Shown here one piece after another: positions 1 through 10,032 of a stretch of 64,000 bases of DNA. The first letter of the stretch is position 1. Each line of letters starts with the position of its first letter. The DNA is taken from positions 144,852-208,851 of the forward strand of contig NZ_JAEPQA010000001.1 in NCBI RefSeq assembly GCF_017640745.1, in the 5' to 3' direction. The DNA comes from Nisaea sp. (GTDB taxonomy: Bacteria; Pseudomonadota; Alphaproteobacteria; Thalassobaculales; Thalassobaculaceae). A program made the translations under genes and the position numbers. The notes below the pieces were generated by a model. It made no database searches. It was not told the DNA's origin and worked only from the letters and a program-made list of their open reading frames with translations.

Positions 1-43
1 CCTTGAGGAAGGTCTCGGGCTGACGCTCGAACGCGCAGCCTGA
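1..43 (+). CDS. C-terminal tail of an unidentified protein (5' end outside window)
   Basis: The frame starting at base 2 is open from the window edge and ends in TGA at 41-43, giving the tail LEEGLGLTLERAA. It is followed 21 bases later by a strong terminator hairpin, which supports a real gene end. Too little is present to assign a family. Confidence 0.55.
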   Translation, partial: LEEGLGLTLERAA

Positions 44-64
44 TCGCAAAGAACAGGAAACAGG

Positions 65-94
65 AAAGCCCCGGCCGATGCCGGGGCTTTTTTT
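65..94 (+). terminator. Rho-independent terminator
   Basis: The stem AAAGCCCCGGC (65-75) pairs with GCCGGGGCTTT (80-90) around a short CGAT loop, and the T run continues to 94. It ends the rightward gene that stops at 43. On the minus strand the same stem could also slow transcription leaving the phosphatase gene at 119, although the T run there is interrupted. Confidence 0.9.
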
Positions 95-118
95 GATTTT
101 CTCCGGATCTCCCGAGCG

Positions 119-943
119 TCAGGGCCAGAGCCTGTCACGCAGATCATCCCAGGCCGCTTCGTCCGGAGCGATCAGCAAACCGCCGTCCAGCTGGTCCGGA
201 AGGTAGGGCATCTTGTTGAAGCGCGCATGGAAGCCGCCCGCTTCCTGATGCAGCAGCGTGCCCGCCACGTGATCCCACGGCATGTTCTTCGGATACATCG
301 CGAAATGCGCCTTGCCGGTCAGCAGGGTCAGATATTCGTGGCCGGCACAGCCATAGCGGAAATGCTCCTCGACCGCGTCCTTGGCCCGCTCCTTCATCTC
401 TTCCTTCAGGGGAGACGGCATGAAACGGAAATTCAGCGCGCCCCGCATTTCCGTGCTGGGACGCCCCGCGAGGACCGAAAGCCGCTCTTCCCGGCCAGTG
501 TAATGGCACATCCAGGCCCCTTCGCCGCGGACAGCCACGGCACAGCGCTCACCCAGCGGGTCGAGAATGAGGCCGAGCACCGACTGGCGCCGGTGCACGA
601 GAGAAACCATCACGCAGAACTTGCTGTCGCCCCGGGCAAAATTCCGGGTTCCGTCGACCGGGTCGACGATCCAGACCGGGGCGTCGCCGGTCAGGGCGTT
701 CAGGATCAGCTTGTCGGCGGAAACGGCCTCCTCTCCGACCACCAAGGAGCCCGGCAGCAAATCCTGGAGAAGCGGCGTCATCCGCCGCTCGGATTCGATA
801 TCGGCAATGGTGACGAGATCGTCCGGGCCGGTCTTTTCCTGGATTTCTCCCCTCTGCAGCGACCTGTAACGCGGCAGGATCACGGAATTCGCGGTTTCCC
901 GCATGATGCCCATGACGGCAGAGGGATCTGGATATCTGTTCAT
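119..943 (-). CDS. Inositol monophosphatase family protein
   Basis: A 274-residue member of the Mg2+-dependent inositol monophosphatase/FIG superfamily, cytoplasmic. All metal and phosphate motifs are visible: DDLVTIADIESE near residue 41, the GEE motif near 70, the signature WIVDPVDGTRNF near 90, and PWDHVAGTLL near 222. The superfamily includes inositol-1-phosphatase, histidinol-phosphatase HisN and 3'(2'),5'-bisphosphate nucleotidase CysQ. Sequence reading alone does not tell which substrate applies, so no symbol is given. The length is normal. The ATG at 943 precedes the conserved part by a sensible N-terminus. It lies about 100 bp downstream of hflX on the same strand and may be read through from it. 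Confidence 0.85.
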   Translation of the reverse strand: MNRYPDPSAVMGIMRETANSVILPRYRSLQRGEIQEKTGPDDLVTIADIESERRMTPLLQDLLPGSLVVGEEAVSADKLILNALTGDAPVWIVDPVDGTRNFARGDSKFCVMVSLVHRRQSVLGLILDPLGERCAVAVRGEGAWMCHYTGREERLSVLAGRPSTEMRGALNFRFMPSPLKEEMKERAKDAVEEHFRYGCAGHEYLTLLTGKAHFAMYPKNMPWDHVAGTLLHQEAGGFHARFNKMPYLPDQLDGGLLIAPDEAAWDDLRDRLWP

Positions 944-1043
944 TCGCGCCAGCAGGTGATTTGCCGGCGGGTGCCGGGCTTCGGAAGATACAATTTAACC
1001 GGAGCAGCCGGTATTGGAAGTGAGCTTCCGCACCCGATTGAAA

Positions 1044-2345
1044 TCACGCGTTAAATCTGGCGTCGAAACGTTCGGCATCGACTGGAGTCATGCGCACTTT
1101 CATGTGGATTTCGGAGTCCCTGTCCTCCCGGTCCACCACCTGTCCGTGCTGGTAGAGCCAGGCGACCGCCGCCCCGTTCGCCGCATCCAGTTCGAAAGTG
1201 CGGGTCACGTCCCCGACTCCAAGCATCTCATCCAGCAATCCAAGAAGGTCCTGGCAGCCTGTCCCGTCGAGCGCCGATACCGCGATCTTCCGGCTCATGC
1301 CCTTTGCGAGGGCTTCCCCGCGCTCCGGCAAACCCAGCAGATCGATCTTGTTGAGGACCTCGACGGTCTGCTCGGTCAGTTTCCGTTCGTCCAGGCCGAG
1401 ATCGCGCAGAACGGCGATGACGTCGTTTCTCTGGGCCTCGGTATCCGGATGGGAGAAGTCCCGCACGTGAAGCAGGATGTCCGCCTCCTTCACCTCCTCT
1501 AGCGTCGCCCGGAAAGCGGCAACAAGGTGAGTCGGCAGATCGGAAATGAACCCGACCGTGTCGGAGAGGATGATGGTCCGGCCCGACGGCAGTTCCAGCC
1601 GGCGCATCGTCGGATCGAGCGTGGCGAAGAGCAGATCCTGCGCAAAGACCGCGGATTCTGTCAGCCGGTTGAACAGGGTCGATTTGCCGGCGTTCGTATA
1701 GCCGACAAGCGCGACGATCGGATAGGGAACCTTGCGCCGGGACTCGCGGTGCAGTTCGCGCGTCCGCTTGACGTCCTCGAGTTCCTTGCGGATCCGGGTG
1801 ATCCGCTCGCCGATCAGCCGTCGGTCGATTTCGAGCTGGCTTTCGCCCGGGCCGCCCACGAAGCCGAGACCGCCGCGCTGGCGTTCAAGGTGCGTCCAGG
1901 AGCGGACGAGACGGCTACGCTGGAAAGTCAGCGCGGCCAGTTCGACCTGAAGCCGGCCTTCATGGGTGCGTGCGCGGGCGCCGAAGATCTCGAGGATAAG
2001 CGCCGTCCTGTCGATAACCTTGCAGTCTAGCGCTTTCTCGAGGTTGCGCTGCTGAACGGGAGAGAGCGACGCGTCGACGATGGCGACCTCGATCTCCATT
2101 GCCTGCACGATCCCGGCCAGACGCTCGACCGCGCCGCCGCCGATATAGGTCGCCGGGCGGACACGGCTGAGCGCCACGACTTCGCTGTGCACGACATCGA
2201 GCTCGATCGCCGCCGTCAGGCCGACGGCTTCCGCCAGACGTGCTTCAGGGTCCCGCGTTCCCGGGGACTCCTGAGACACCGATCTCTTTTCGAAGGGATG
2301 GACAACAAGTGCCCGACCGTTCTTTACGTCCGACGCGCTATCCAT
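1044..2345 (-). CDS. hflX: Ribosome-associated GTPase HflX
   Basis: A 433-residue HflX-family GTPase, which in studied bacteria binds the 50S subunit and splits stalled or heat-stressed ribosomes. The N-terminal HflX domain carries the family glycine-rich motif GPGESQLEIDRR near residues 165-176. It is followed by a G domain with the P-loop GYTNAGKS at 215-222, the G3 motif DTVGF, and the G4 motif NKIDLL. The ATG at 2345 is preceded by AGGG at good spacing. It starts 21 bases after the hfq stop, the common hfq-hflX arrangement, so the two are very likely cotranscribed. Length and motifs are those of an intact protein. Confidence 0.95.
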   Translation of the reverse strand: MDSASDVKNGRALVVHPFEKRSVSQESPGTRDPEARLAEAVGLTAAIELDVVHSEVVALSRVRPATYIGGGAVERLAGIVQAMEIEVAIVDASLSPVQQRNLEKALDCKVIDRTALILEIFGARARTHEGRLQVELAALTFQRSRLVRSWTHLERQRGGLGFVGGPGESQLEIDRRLIGERITRIRKELEDVKRTRELHRESRRKVPYPIVALVGYTNAGKSTLFNRLTESAVFAQDLLFATLDPTMRRLELPSGRTIILSDTVGFISDLPTHLVAAFRATLEEVKEADILLHVRDFSHPDTEAQRNDVIAVLRDLGLDERKLTEQTVEVLNKIDLLGLPERGEALAKGMSRKIAVSALDGTGCQDLLGLLDEMLGVGDVTRTFELDAANGAAVAWLYQHGQVVDREDRDSEIHMKVRMTPVDAERFDARFNA

Positions 2346-2366
2346 GCACGCCCTGCTTTCTCAGGC

Positions 2367-2618
2367 TCAACTGGCCTCTTCTTCCCGCGCCGGCTCAAAC
2401 AGCTGAACGGGCTGGGACGGCATAATGGTAGAGATCGCGTGCTTGTAGACCAACTGCGAGTGTGCATCCCGGCGCAGCAGCAGCGAGAAATTGTCGAACC
2501 AGGTCACGATGCCCTGGAGCTTCACACCGTTGATGAGAAAGATCGTAACCGCAGTCTTGTTCTTCCGGATCGTGTTGAGAAACACTTCCTGAACGTTCTG
2601 ATTCTTATCGGTGGCCAT
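2367..2618 (-). CDS. hfq: RNA chaperone Hfq
   Basis: An 83-residue Hfq, a hexameric Sm-like RNA chaperone that pairs small RNAs with mRNAs. The Sm1 region ([18 protein letters not shown]) and the Sm2 motif YKHAISTI are both present, followed by a short acidic tail. The open frame extends upstream to an ATG at 2654, but I choose the ATG at 2618. The protein then begins [11 protein letters not shown] like other Hfq proteins, and an AAAGG sequence stands about 8 bases before it. The leader between the phosphatase gene and hfq contains a likely promoter and a perfect hairpin, so hfq-hflX probably has its own transcript in addition to read-through from trkA. Confidence 0.96.
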   Translation of the reverse strand: MATDKNQNVQEVFLNTIRKNKTAVTIFLINGVKLQGIVTWFDNFSLLLRRDAHSQLVYKHAISTIMPSQPVQLFEPAREEEAS

Positions 2619-2677
2619 TGCACGGACCTTTTGTTCGTTGTGTATCAGGCGCATGCCGGAACAAGCTTGGCACCGCC

Positions 2678-2701
2678 CCCATCTCGCAAATGCGAGATGG
2701 G
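2678..2701 (-). promoter_or_regulatory. Perfect hairpin in the hfq leader
   Basis: CCCATCTCGC (2678-2687) pairs without mismatch with GCGAGATGGG (2692-2701) around AAAT. Neither side has a T run, so it is not an intrinsic terminator. If the promoter at 2711-2738 is real, transcription starts near 2704 and this stem-loop forms the extreme 5' end of hfq mRNA, where it could stabilise the message or affect autoregulation (inference). Confidence 0.7.
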
Positions 2702-2710
2702 TACCTCCTT

Positions 2711-2738
2711 TATATAACTATTTCTCGGCCCGACTCAA
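2711..2738 (-). promoter_or_regulatory. Candidate sigma-70 promoter of hfq-hflX
   Basis: On the minus strand, TTGAGT (2738-2733) and TATATA (2716-2711) are separated by 16 bases. The -35 element overlaps the stop codon of the upstream phosphatase gene. The local drop in GC content fits a promoter. The assignment is by eye only. Confidence 0.45.
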
Positions 2739-3382
2739 TCTGTCAGCGCACGCCGCATTGCATCGCAATCGATGAAATGATGTCTCGGTGTCCATTTTTC
2801 CAGATCGGCCGCCGCAATCGGCTCGTCTCCGATCAGCACCGGAACGCATCCGCTCGCCACTCCGCACTGCAAATCAACCAGTGAATCTCCGACGAACCAG
2901 ACGGCATCCCCGGGGACATGCCCCGAATCCGCAAGCGCCAGATCGACGGGCTCGCGCGACGGCTTGTCCTTCACGGCGTCGGTCGCGCCGACAATCCGGT
3001 GGAAAAAGCCCGTCCAGCCAAGGGTTTCTGCCTCAGCGCGCAGGAAGTTTCCGTTCTTGTTGCTGACCACGCCCATGAGGACCGAGCGCTCCCGCAGCGC
3101 GGAAAGCAGATCCTCGGCCCCTCCCAGGGCGCGCAATGCCGAGAGATGACGTTCTTCGAATGCGGCATAGAAAATGTCGCGCGCGTCTTCCCAGCGCTCT
3201 CCGAAGATCGTCGGAAAATTGTCCCGCATGGAGCGCTTCGCCCGCAGACGCATTTCCTGCTCGGTCCAGTGCGGTAGATCGAACGCGCCAAGGGCGGCGT
3301 TCATGGCTGCGGTGACACCCGGCCAGTTGTCGACGAGGGTACTGTCCCAATCGAACAGGATCGCGCGCGGTTGCTCGACCAT
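2735..3382 (-). CDS. HAD-superfamily hydrolase, phosphoglycolate phosphatase-like
   Basis: A 215-residue haloacid dehalogenase-type phosphatase. Motif I is FDWDSTLVD with the nucleophile Asp11 and general acid Asp13. Motif II is the SNK element in the middle of the protein. The conserved lysine lies in DKPSREP, and motif III is GDSLVDLQCG. A helical cap sits between motifs I and II, as in phosphoglycolate and related sugar-phosphate phosphatases; the true substrate cannot be read from sequence. The ATG at 3382 follows the trkA stop by two bases, so the two genes are translationally close and surely cotranscribed. Confidence 0.85.
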   Translation of the reverse strand: MVEQPRAILFDWDSTLVDNWPGVTAAMNAALGAFDLPHWTEQEMRLRAKRSMRDNFPTIFGERWEDARDIFYAAFEERHLSALRALGGAEDLLSALRERSVLMGVVSNKNGNFLRAEAETLGWTGFFHRIVGATDAVKDKPSREPVDLALADSGHVPGDAVWFVGDSLVDLQCGVASGCVPVLIGDEPIAAADLEKWTPRHHFIDCDAMRRALTD

Positions 3383-3384
3383 GA

Positions 3385-4761
3385 TCAGAAAAAATCGAGC
3401 CGGACGGCAAAGAGTTTCTCGACCTTCTTCACCACCTCGTAGGTGGCGAAGAGAATGACGCGGTCCTGCGCCTGGATGACCGTATCGCCGCGCGGTACGA
3501 GAACCTCGCCGTCACGGTAGATCGCACCGACGATGACGCCGGCCGGCAGCTTGGCGTCGCGCAACGGGCTGCCGACCAGTTGCGAGGTCTCCAGCGCCTC
3601 GGCCTCGATCACCTCACCAAAGTCACCGCGCAGGGAATAGACGCCGCGAATGCGCCCGCGCCGCACATGCTGCAATATGGTGGAGACCGTGATCGCCCGC
3701 GGGTTGACCACGGCGTCGACTCCAAGGGTCGAAATCAGCGAGGCGTAGGTGCCCTTGTTGATCAGCGCGACCGTACGATCCGCGCCGGCGCGTTTGGCCA
3801 GCAGCGAGCCGATGATGTTCACTTCCTCGTCGTTCGACACCGCGACAAAGGTCTCGGTCTGGGCAACGTTTGCTTCCTCGAGGATCTCGACGTCGAGAGC
3901 GTCTCCGTTGAGCACCATCGTATGGTCGAGGGTCTGCGCCACGAGCTTGGCCCGTTCGCGGTCGTACTCGATCACCTTCACACTGACGCCGGAATGCTTC
4001 GACTCGATCTCTTCGGCAAGCATGAGACCGATATTGCCGCCGCCGGCGATGATGACGCTGCGCCCCTCTTCCTCTTCGTGTCCGAAAGCGGCCATGGCAC
4101 GGGTGAGGTGTCCGGTATCGCACACGAAATAGACATCGTCGCCCGGCAGCATGTGATCGTCCGGTTTCGGCACGATGCCGCGGTCGTCGCGAATGATTCC
4201 GACGACGACGATATTGAGATCGGAAAACAGACTGGTGAGCTGGCGCAGCGGCGTGTTGACGATCGGACAGTCCTCGTCACAGCGCACGCCGACCACCCTC
4301 ACCGCGCCGTCCGCCATCGGTACCACGTCGAACGCGCCCGGCACCTGCAGGCGGCGGCCGATCGCCTTCGCCACTTCGCGCTCCGGCGAGATGATGTGGT
4401 CGATCGGCATGTTCTCACGGCTGAACAGGTCAGCCCAGATCGGCTGCAGATAGTCCTGCTGGCGAATACGGGCGATCCGCGACGGCACGTTGAACAGGGA
4501 ATGCGCGATCTGACAGGCCACCATGTTGACCTCGTCCGAATAGGTCACGGCGATCAGCATGTCCGCGTCACGCGTTCCCGCATCCTCGAGGATGGAAGGC
4601 AGAGACGCGAGGCCGTGAACCCCGCGGACGTCGAGCGTCTCGGCGATCTTGCGGACCAGCGCCGCATCCTGGTCGATGACGGTAACGTCGTTGTTCTCGC
4701 CCGCCAGATGCTGCGCAATGCTGGTGCCGACCTGACCGGCGCCGCAAATAACGACTTTCAT
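3385..4761 (-). CDS. trkA: Trk system potassium uptake regulator TrkA
   Basis: A 458-residue peripheral subunit of the Trk K+ uptake channel, binding NAD(H) on the cytoplasmic side. It has the duplicated TrkA architecture. RCK/Rossmann domain 1 has GAGQVG near residues 7-12, followed by a TrkA-C domain. A second Rossmann domain has GGGNIG at about 240-245 with its own TrkA-C domain. The length is normal. The membrane subunit TrkH/TrkG is not in this window. It lies 24 bases after ntrX; ntr-trkA linkage recurs in alphaproteobacteria and suggests coordinated control of nitrogen and potassium status, though the sequence shows only cotranscription. Confidence 0.95.
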   Translation of the reverse strand: MKVVICGAGQVGTSIAQHLAGENNDVTVIDQDAALVRKIAETLDVRGVHGLASLPSILEDAGTRDADMLIAVTYSDEVNMVACQIAHSLFNVPSRIARIRQQDYLQPIWADLFSRENMPIDHIISPEREVAKAIGRRLQVPGAFDVVPMADGAVRVVGVRCDEDCPIVNTPLRQLTSLFSDLNIVVVGIIRDDRGIVPKPDDHMLPGDDVYFVCDTGHLTRAMAAFGHEEEEGRSVIIAGGGNIGLMLAEEIESKHSGVSVKVIEYDRERAKLVAQTLDHTMVLNGDALDVEILEEANVAQTETFVAVSNDEEVNIIGSLLAKRAGADRTVALINKGTYASLISTLGVDAVVNPRAITVSTILQHVRRGRIRGVYSLRGDFGEVIEAEALETSQLVGSPLRDAKLPAGVIVGAIYRDGEVLVPRGDTVIQAQDRVILFATYEVVKKVEKLFAVRLDFF

Positions 4762-4785
4762 TCTGCGATCCTGTTCCCAGAAGGG

Positions 4786-6180
4786 TTAAGCGGAGCGTTC
4801 GGCACTGACCCCGAGAGATTTCAGCTTGCGGTGCAGCGCCGAGCGCTCCATCCCCACAAAGCTGGCCGTCCGGGAGATATTGCCGCCAAAACGGTTCACC
4901 TGGGCAAGCAGATATTCCCGCTCGAACATTTCCCGGGCCTCGCGAAGCGGCATCCCCATGATCTCGACGCCCTTGTCGAAATTGAGGCTGACCGGCGCCG
5001 CGGAACCGATTTCCGGCGGCAGCATGTCGGCCTTGACCGGGTCGTTCGCAGTGCCCGGCGCCATGATCAGCAGCCAGTCGATGACATTCCGGAGCTGGCG
5101 GACATTGCCTGGCCAGTCATAGGACTGGAGTGCGGCGATGGCATCCTCGGCGAGGACACGATGCGGCATGCCGGATGTGCGTGCGGAACGCTCGATAAAA
5201 TGGCGGCTCAGCAGAGGAATATCTTCCCGCCGCTGCGACAGAGCCGGGACCGAAATCGGCACGACATTCAGCCGGTAATAGAGATCCTCGCGGAAACGGC
5301 CGGTCGAGATTTCCTGCTGCAGATCACGGTTCGTCGAGGCGATCACCCTGACATCGACCGAGACCTCCTTCTCGCCGCCGACCCGGCGGAAGCGCTGCTC
5401 CTGCAGGACGCGGACGATCTTGCCCTGGGTTTCCCGCGGCATATCCGCGACCTCGTCGAGGAACAGGGTGCCTTTATGCGCCTGTTCGAGCATTCCGACG
5501 CTGCGCCCGACCTCGTCGCTCTCGCTGTCGCGCCGCTCGGCGCCGAACAGTTCGATCTCGAGACGTTCCGGGCTCAGGGTCGCACAGTTGAGCACGGTGA
5601 AAGGACCGCCCGCCCGGTTCGACTGCGCATGGATCATGCGGGCGACGACTTCCTTACCTGCTCCGGCGGGGCCGGTGATCAGCACGCGGCTGTTCGTCGG
5701 CGCAACCTTCTCGACCGCCTGCGACACCTGCGCGATGCCGGAGGAAATTCCGATCAGACGATCGTCCGTGTCGGTCCGGGCTTTGAGATCCGCAACCTCG
5801 CGACGCAGCCGCGCGGCTTCGAGGGCACGGCCGACCTGCAGCAGCAGGCGTTCGGTCTCGAAAGGTTTCTCGATGAAGTCGTAGGCGCCCATCTTGATCG
5901 CCGAGACCGCGGTTTCGATCGTGCCGTGTCCGCTGATCATGATGACCGGAACATCCGGATGCTCGACACTCAGCCGCTCCAGGATCCGGAGCCCGTCGAG
6001 CGCGCTGTTCTCGAGCCAGATATCCAGCACAACAAGCGCCGGCCGGCGGGTATTTGCCGCATCGAGCGCCTCGTCGCTGTTGCCTGCCTGACGGGTCTCG
6101 AATCCCTCGTCCTCGAGGATCCCGGCGAGCAGGTTACGGATATCGGCTTCGTCATCTACGATCAGAATGTCATGCGCCAT
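4786..6180 (-). CDS. ntrX: Response regulator NtrX
   Basis: A 464-residue response regulator paired with NtrY. The receiver domain has phosphoacceptor Asp53 (VVLDIW) and Lys105. The AAA+ domain has a Walker A motif GPAGAGK at 170-176 and a Walker B region TLFLDEV. A Fis-type helix-turn-helix lies at the C-terminus. The sigma-54 contact loop GAFTGA is absent: where it should stand (residues 213-222) the protein reads GAERRDSESD. This is established for alphaproteobacterial NtrX, which is thought to act on sigma-70 genes rather than as a sigma-54 activator. Its first 11 bases overlap the end of ntrY. Confidence 0.95.
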   Translation of the reverse strand: MAHDILIVDDEADIRNLLAGILEDEGFETRQAGNSDEALDAANTRRPALVVLDIWLENSALDGLRILERLSVEHPDVPVIMISGHGTIETAVSAIKMGAYDFIEKPFETERLLLQVGRALEAARLRREVADLKARTDTDDRLIGISSGIAQVSQAVEKVAPTNSRVLITGPAGAGKEVVARMIHAQSNRAGGPFTVLNCATLSPERLEIELFGAERRDSESDEVGRSVGMLEQAHKGTLFLDEVADMPRETQGKIVRVLQEQRFRRVGGEKEVSVDVRVIASTNRDLQQEISTGRFREDLYYRLNVVPISVPALSQRREDIPLLSRHFIERSARTSGMPHRVLAEDAIAALQSYDWPGNVRQLRNVIDWLLIMAPGTANDPVKADMLPPEIGSAAPVSLNFDKGVEIMGMPLREAREMFEREYLLAQVNRFGGNISRTASFVGMERSALHRKLKSLGVSAERSA

Positions 6181-8497
6181 GAGAACTCAGCCCGGATACG
6201 CTTTGATCTGACTCAGAAAATGCATCTTCACCGCGTGCATCGGCCGGATCGCGGAAGGTAAGACGTACCTTGGTGCCTCCGCCTTCCCGGTCCATAAGCG
6301 TAATAGATCCTGCATGATCTTCCATGATTCTTTTGACAATTGCCAGACCGAGGCCCGTGCCTTTCTCGCGCGTCGTCACGTAAGGTTCCGTCAGCCGGTC
6401 GCGGTCCTTATCCGGCAGTCCGCGCCCGGTATCCTCGACATCGACAATGATCCGCTGATCCTCGCGGCCGACCGTTACCGAGACCCGGTGCGCGGGCGTT
6501 CCGCCCTCTTCGTCGATCCCGGTCGGGCCCGATGCCTGGATTGCGTCGATCGCGTTCTGCAGCAAGTTCGTCAAAACCTGTCTAATCTGCCTTTGGTCAC
6601 ACTCAAACTCGACCGGCTCCTGCCCCTCGTCGAACTCGAAGACGATCCCCGATTGCGCGGACCGCTGGAGCACCACCTGCCCACGGATGAGCTCGATTAG
6701 ATTCTCTTTCCGCATGACCGGCGCCGGCATGCGCGCAAAAGCGGAGAACTCATCGACCATCCGGCCAATATCTCCTACTTGTCTCACGATTGTGTCGGTG
6801 CATTCAACAAAAGTCTCAGGATCGGTCTCTATCTGCTTCAGATATTTACGCTTAAGCCGTTCAGCCGATAGCTGGATCGGGGTCAGAGGGTTCTTGATCT
6901 CATGGGCGATACGGCGCGCAACGTCGGCCCAGGCCGCCATCCGCTGCGCCGACAAGAGCTCAGAAATGTCGTCGAAGGTCAGGACGTATCCCGAGACCTC
7001 GCCTTCGGTGATTTCCGCCTTGATCCGGGCGAGCAGGGTAATCTTTCGGTCTCCGCGATTGAGCTCGATCTGCTTTTCCGACTGCCGGTAGGGATTCCGC
7101 CGTGCCACCTCCAGAAGTTCCGACATTTCCGGAATTTGTTCGGAGAGCGTGCGCCCGACGAGCGAATCGCCGTCAACTCCGAGCAGGCTGGCCGCCGACC
7201 TGTTCGGCAGATTTATCCGCGCCTCCGCATCCAGGCCGATCACGCCTGCAGACACGCCGCCCAGGACCGCTTCGGTGAAGCGCCGGCGCGCGTCGATCTG
7301 CCGGTTCGCGCTCATCAGCTCGCCGCGTTGCATTTCGAGTTGCCGCGTCATCCTGTTGAAGGCCCGGGCGAGCAGTCCCATTTCGTCCGCTTCGACCGGA
7401 CCCGCGACCCGTGCGGAGAGGTCTCCCGCGCTGATCCGTTCGGCCGCACCGATCAGGTCGCTGATCGGATGCACCATTCGGGTGGCGAGATTGAGACCGA
7501 TCCAGACCGCCGCCAGGAGAAGCAGCAACGCCACCATGGCGAAGATCATGATAAACGAGACCTGGATGTCGAAACGCCTGCCCTCAAGCTCGGTGAACTG
7601 GTTCACCGCCTCTTTCGTACGCTCGATGTAGCTGAGAATTTCCGCATCGACGAAGCGGCCGACGAAAAGATAGGCATCGACGAAGCGGTCGAGCCTGACG
7701 ACCGCACGCAGCCTGTCTTCCGCATCCGTGGTGAGCACGACGACATCGCCGAGCTGGGCCTTCGCCATCGCCGCTTCCGGCAGTGGCTCATAATCGAACG
7801 ACAGCGCCAGACTGGTGCGTGCCAGAACCCGGCCCGTATTGTCGAAAACGACCGCCTCCGTCAGGTTTCTGAGAGCAGCCTGGGCCCGCAGTACCTGGGA
7901 GAAGCGCGCCGGATTGTTCACCAGGAAAGGCGCCTCCCGGTTGATGTCGTTGGCCATCGCCAGCACGTCGCCGCGGATCACCTGACGGTGCTCTTCCAGA
8001 TAGCGTTCGGCGACGGCCACAGACCCGGTGACCGCCGTCGAAACCCGTTCGCTGAACCAGGACCGTATCCCGAAATCGAACATCACCAGGGAAAAGACCG
8101 AGACCAGGATCGTCGGCGCGACGGTCAGCACCGAGAACATCACCACAAGGCGCACATGCAGCCGTGAACCGGCGAGCCCCTGCCTCCGTTCGACCCAGAG
8201 CCTGGCCATCCGCCAGGCCACAAGGACACCGAGCAGAAGCAGCAGGGAGAAATCAAGATAGAGGATGCCGAGCACCACATCCGGGTTAGGCCCGGCAGGT
8301 CCGGCGCGCGTGAAAACCGCGTAGGTGCCGAGACCGGCGAGAATCGCGGCCGCGGCAAGCACATAAGCCGCCCTGCGCTCGAAACCGACACGCTGGGCCC
8401 AAAGGCGGAACCGGCGGGTATAGTTCGCGAAACGGCGCGCTGACCCCGACGGGGTGGTTTCAGGAGTATGGGCGTCGGTACTTGCTTCCGCCGGCAT
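6170..8497 (-). CDS. ntrY: Membrane sensor histidine kinase NtrY
   Basis: A 775-residue sensor kinase. Four hydrophobic segments are visible: two near residues 43-63 and 75-95, one near 117-140, and one near 312-335 after a periplasmic-type region of about 170 residues. A HAMP domain follows (about 335-390), then a PAS domain (about 405-510). The kinase core has the phosphorylated His532 in AHEIKNPLTP, an N box around LLQNAIDAIQ and G boxes DTGRGLP and GTGLGLA. Partner of NtrX, linked to nitrogen metabolism and, in some alphaproteobacteria, to oxygen or envelope signals. It lies 80 bases after ntrC and overlaps ntrX by 11 bases. Confidence 0.94.
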   Translation of the reverse strand: MPAEASTDAHTPETTPSGSARRFANYTRRFRLWAQRVGFERRAAYVLAAAAILAGLGTYAVFTRAGPAGPNPDVVLGILYLDFSLLLLLGVLVAWRMARLWVERRQGLAGSRLHVRLVVMFSVLTVAPTILVSVFSLVMFDFGIRSWFSERVSTAVTGSVAVAERYLEEHRQVIRGDVLAMANDINREAPFLVNNPARFSQVLRAQAALRNLTEAVVFDNTGRVLARTSLALSFDYEPLPEAAMAKAQLGDVVVLTTDAEDRLRAVVRLDRFVDAYLFVGRFVDAEILSYIERTKEAVNQFTELEGRRFDIQVSFIMIFAMVALLLLLAAVWIGLNLATRMVHPISDLIGAAERISAGDLSARVAGPVEADEMGLLARAFNRMTRQLEMQRGELMSANRQIDARRRFTEAVLGGVSAGVIGLDAEARINLPNRSAASLLGVDGDSLVGRTLSEQIPEMSELLEVARRNPYRQSEKQIELNRGDRKITLLARIKAEITEGEVSGYVLTFDDISELLSAQRMAAWADVARRIAHEIKNPLTPIQLSAERLKRKYLKQIETDPETFVECTDTIVRQVGDIGRMVDEFSAFARMPAPVMRKENLIELIRGQVVLQRSAQSGIVFEFDEGQEPVEFECDQRQIRQVLTNLLQNAIDAIQASGPTGIDEEGGTPAHRVSVTVGREDQRIIVDVEDTGRGLPDKDRDRLTEPYVTTREKGTGLGLAIVKRIMEDHAGSITLMDREGGGTKVRLTFRDPADARGEDAFSESDQSVSGLSSHGA

Positions 8498-8577
8498 GCC
8501 TCACCTGCTGGGACTCGATTGGAGGATCAATCTAGCGCAATCGCCTATGCGGTGCACGGGGCTCTGCCGCGGGCCGC

Positions 8578-10028
<1,451 letters not shown>

Positions 10029-10032
<4 letters not shown>

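Noticed and set aside
998-1012. ACCGG/CCGGT hairpin after hflX as a terminator
   Set aside because: The stem is only five base pairs and the following sequence lacks a T run.
3580-6261. 893-codon open frame on the plus strand opposite trkA and ntrX
   Set aside because: It is antisense to two well-recognised genes, its translation is low in complexity (rich in D, R, H) and matches no family. GC-rich codon bias opens the opposite frame.
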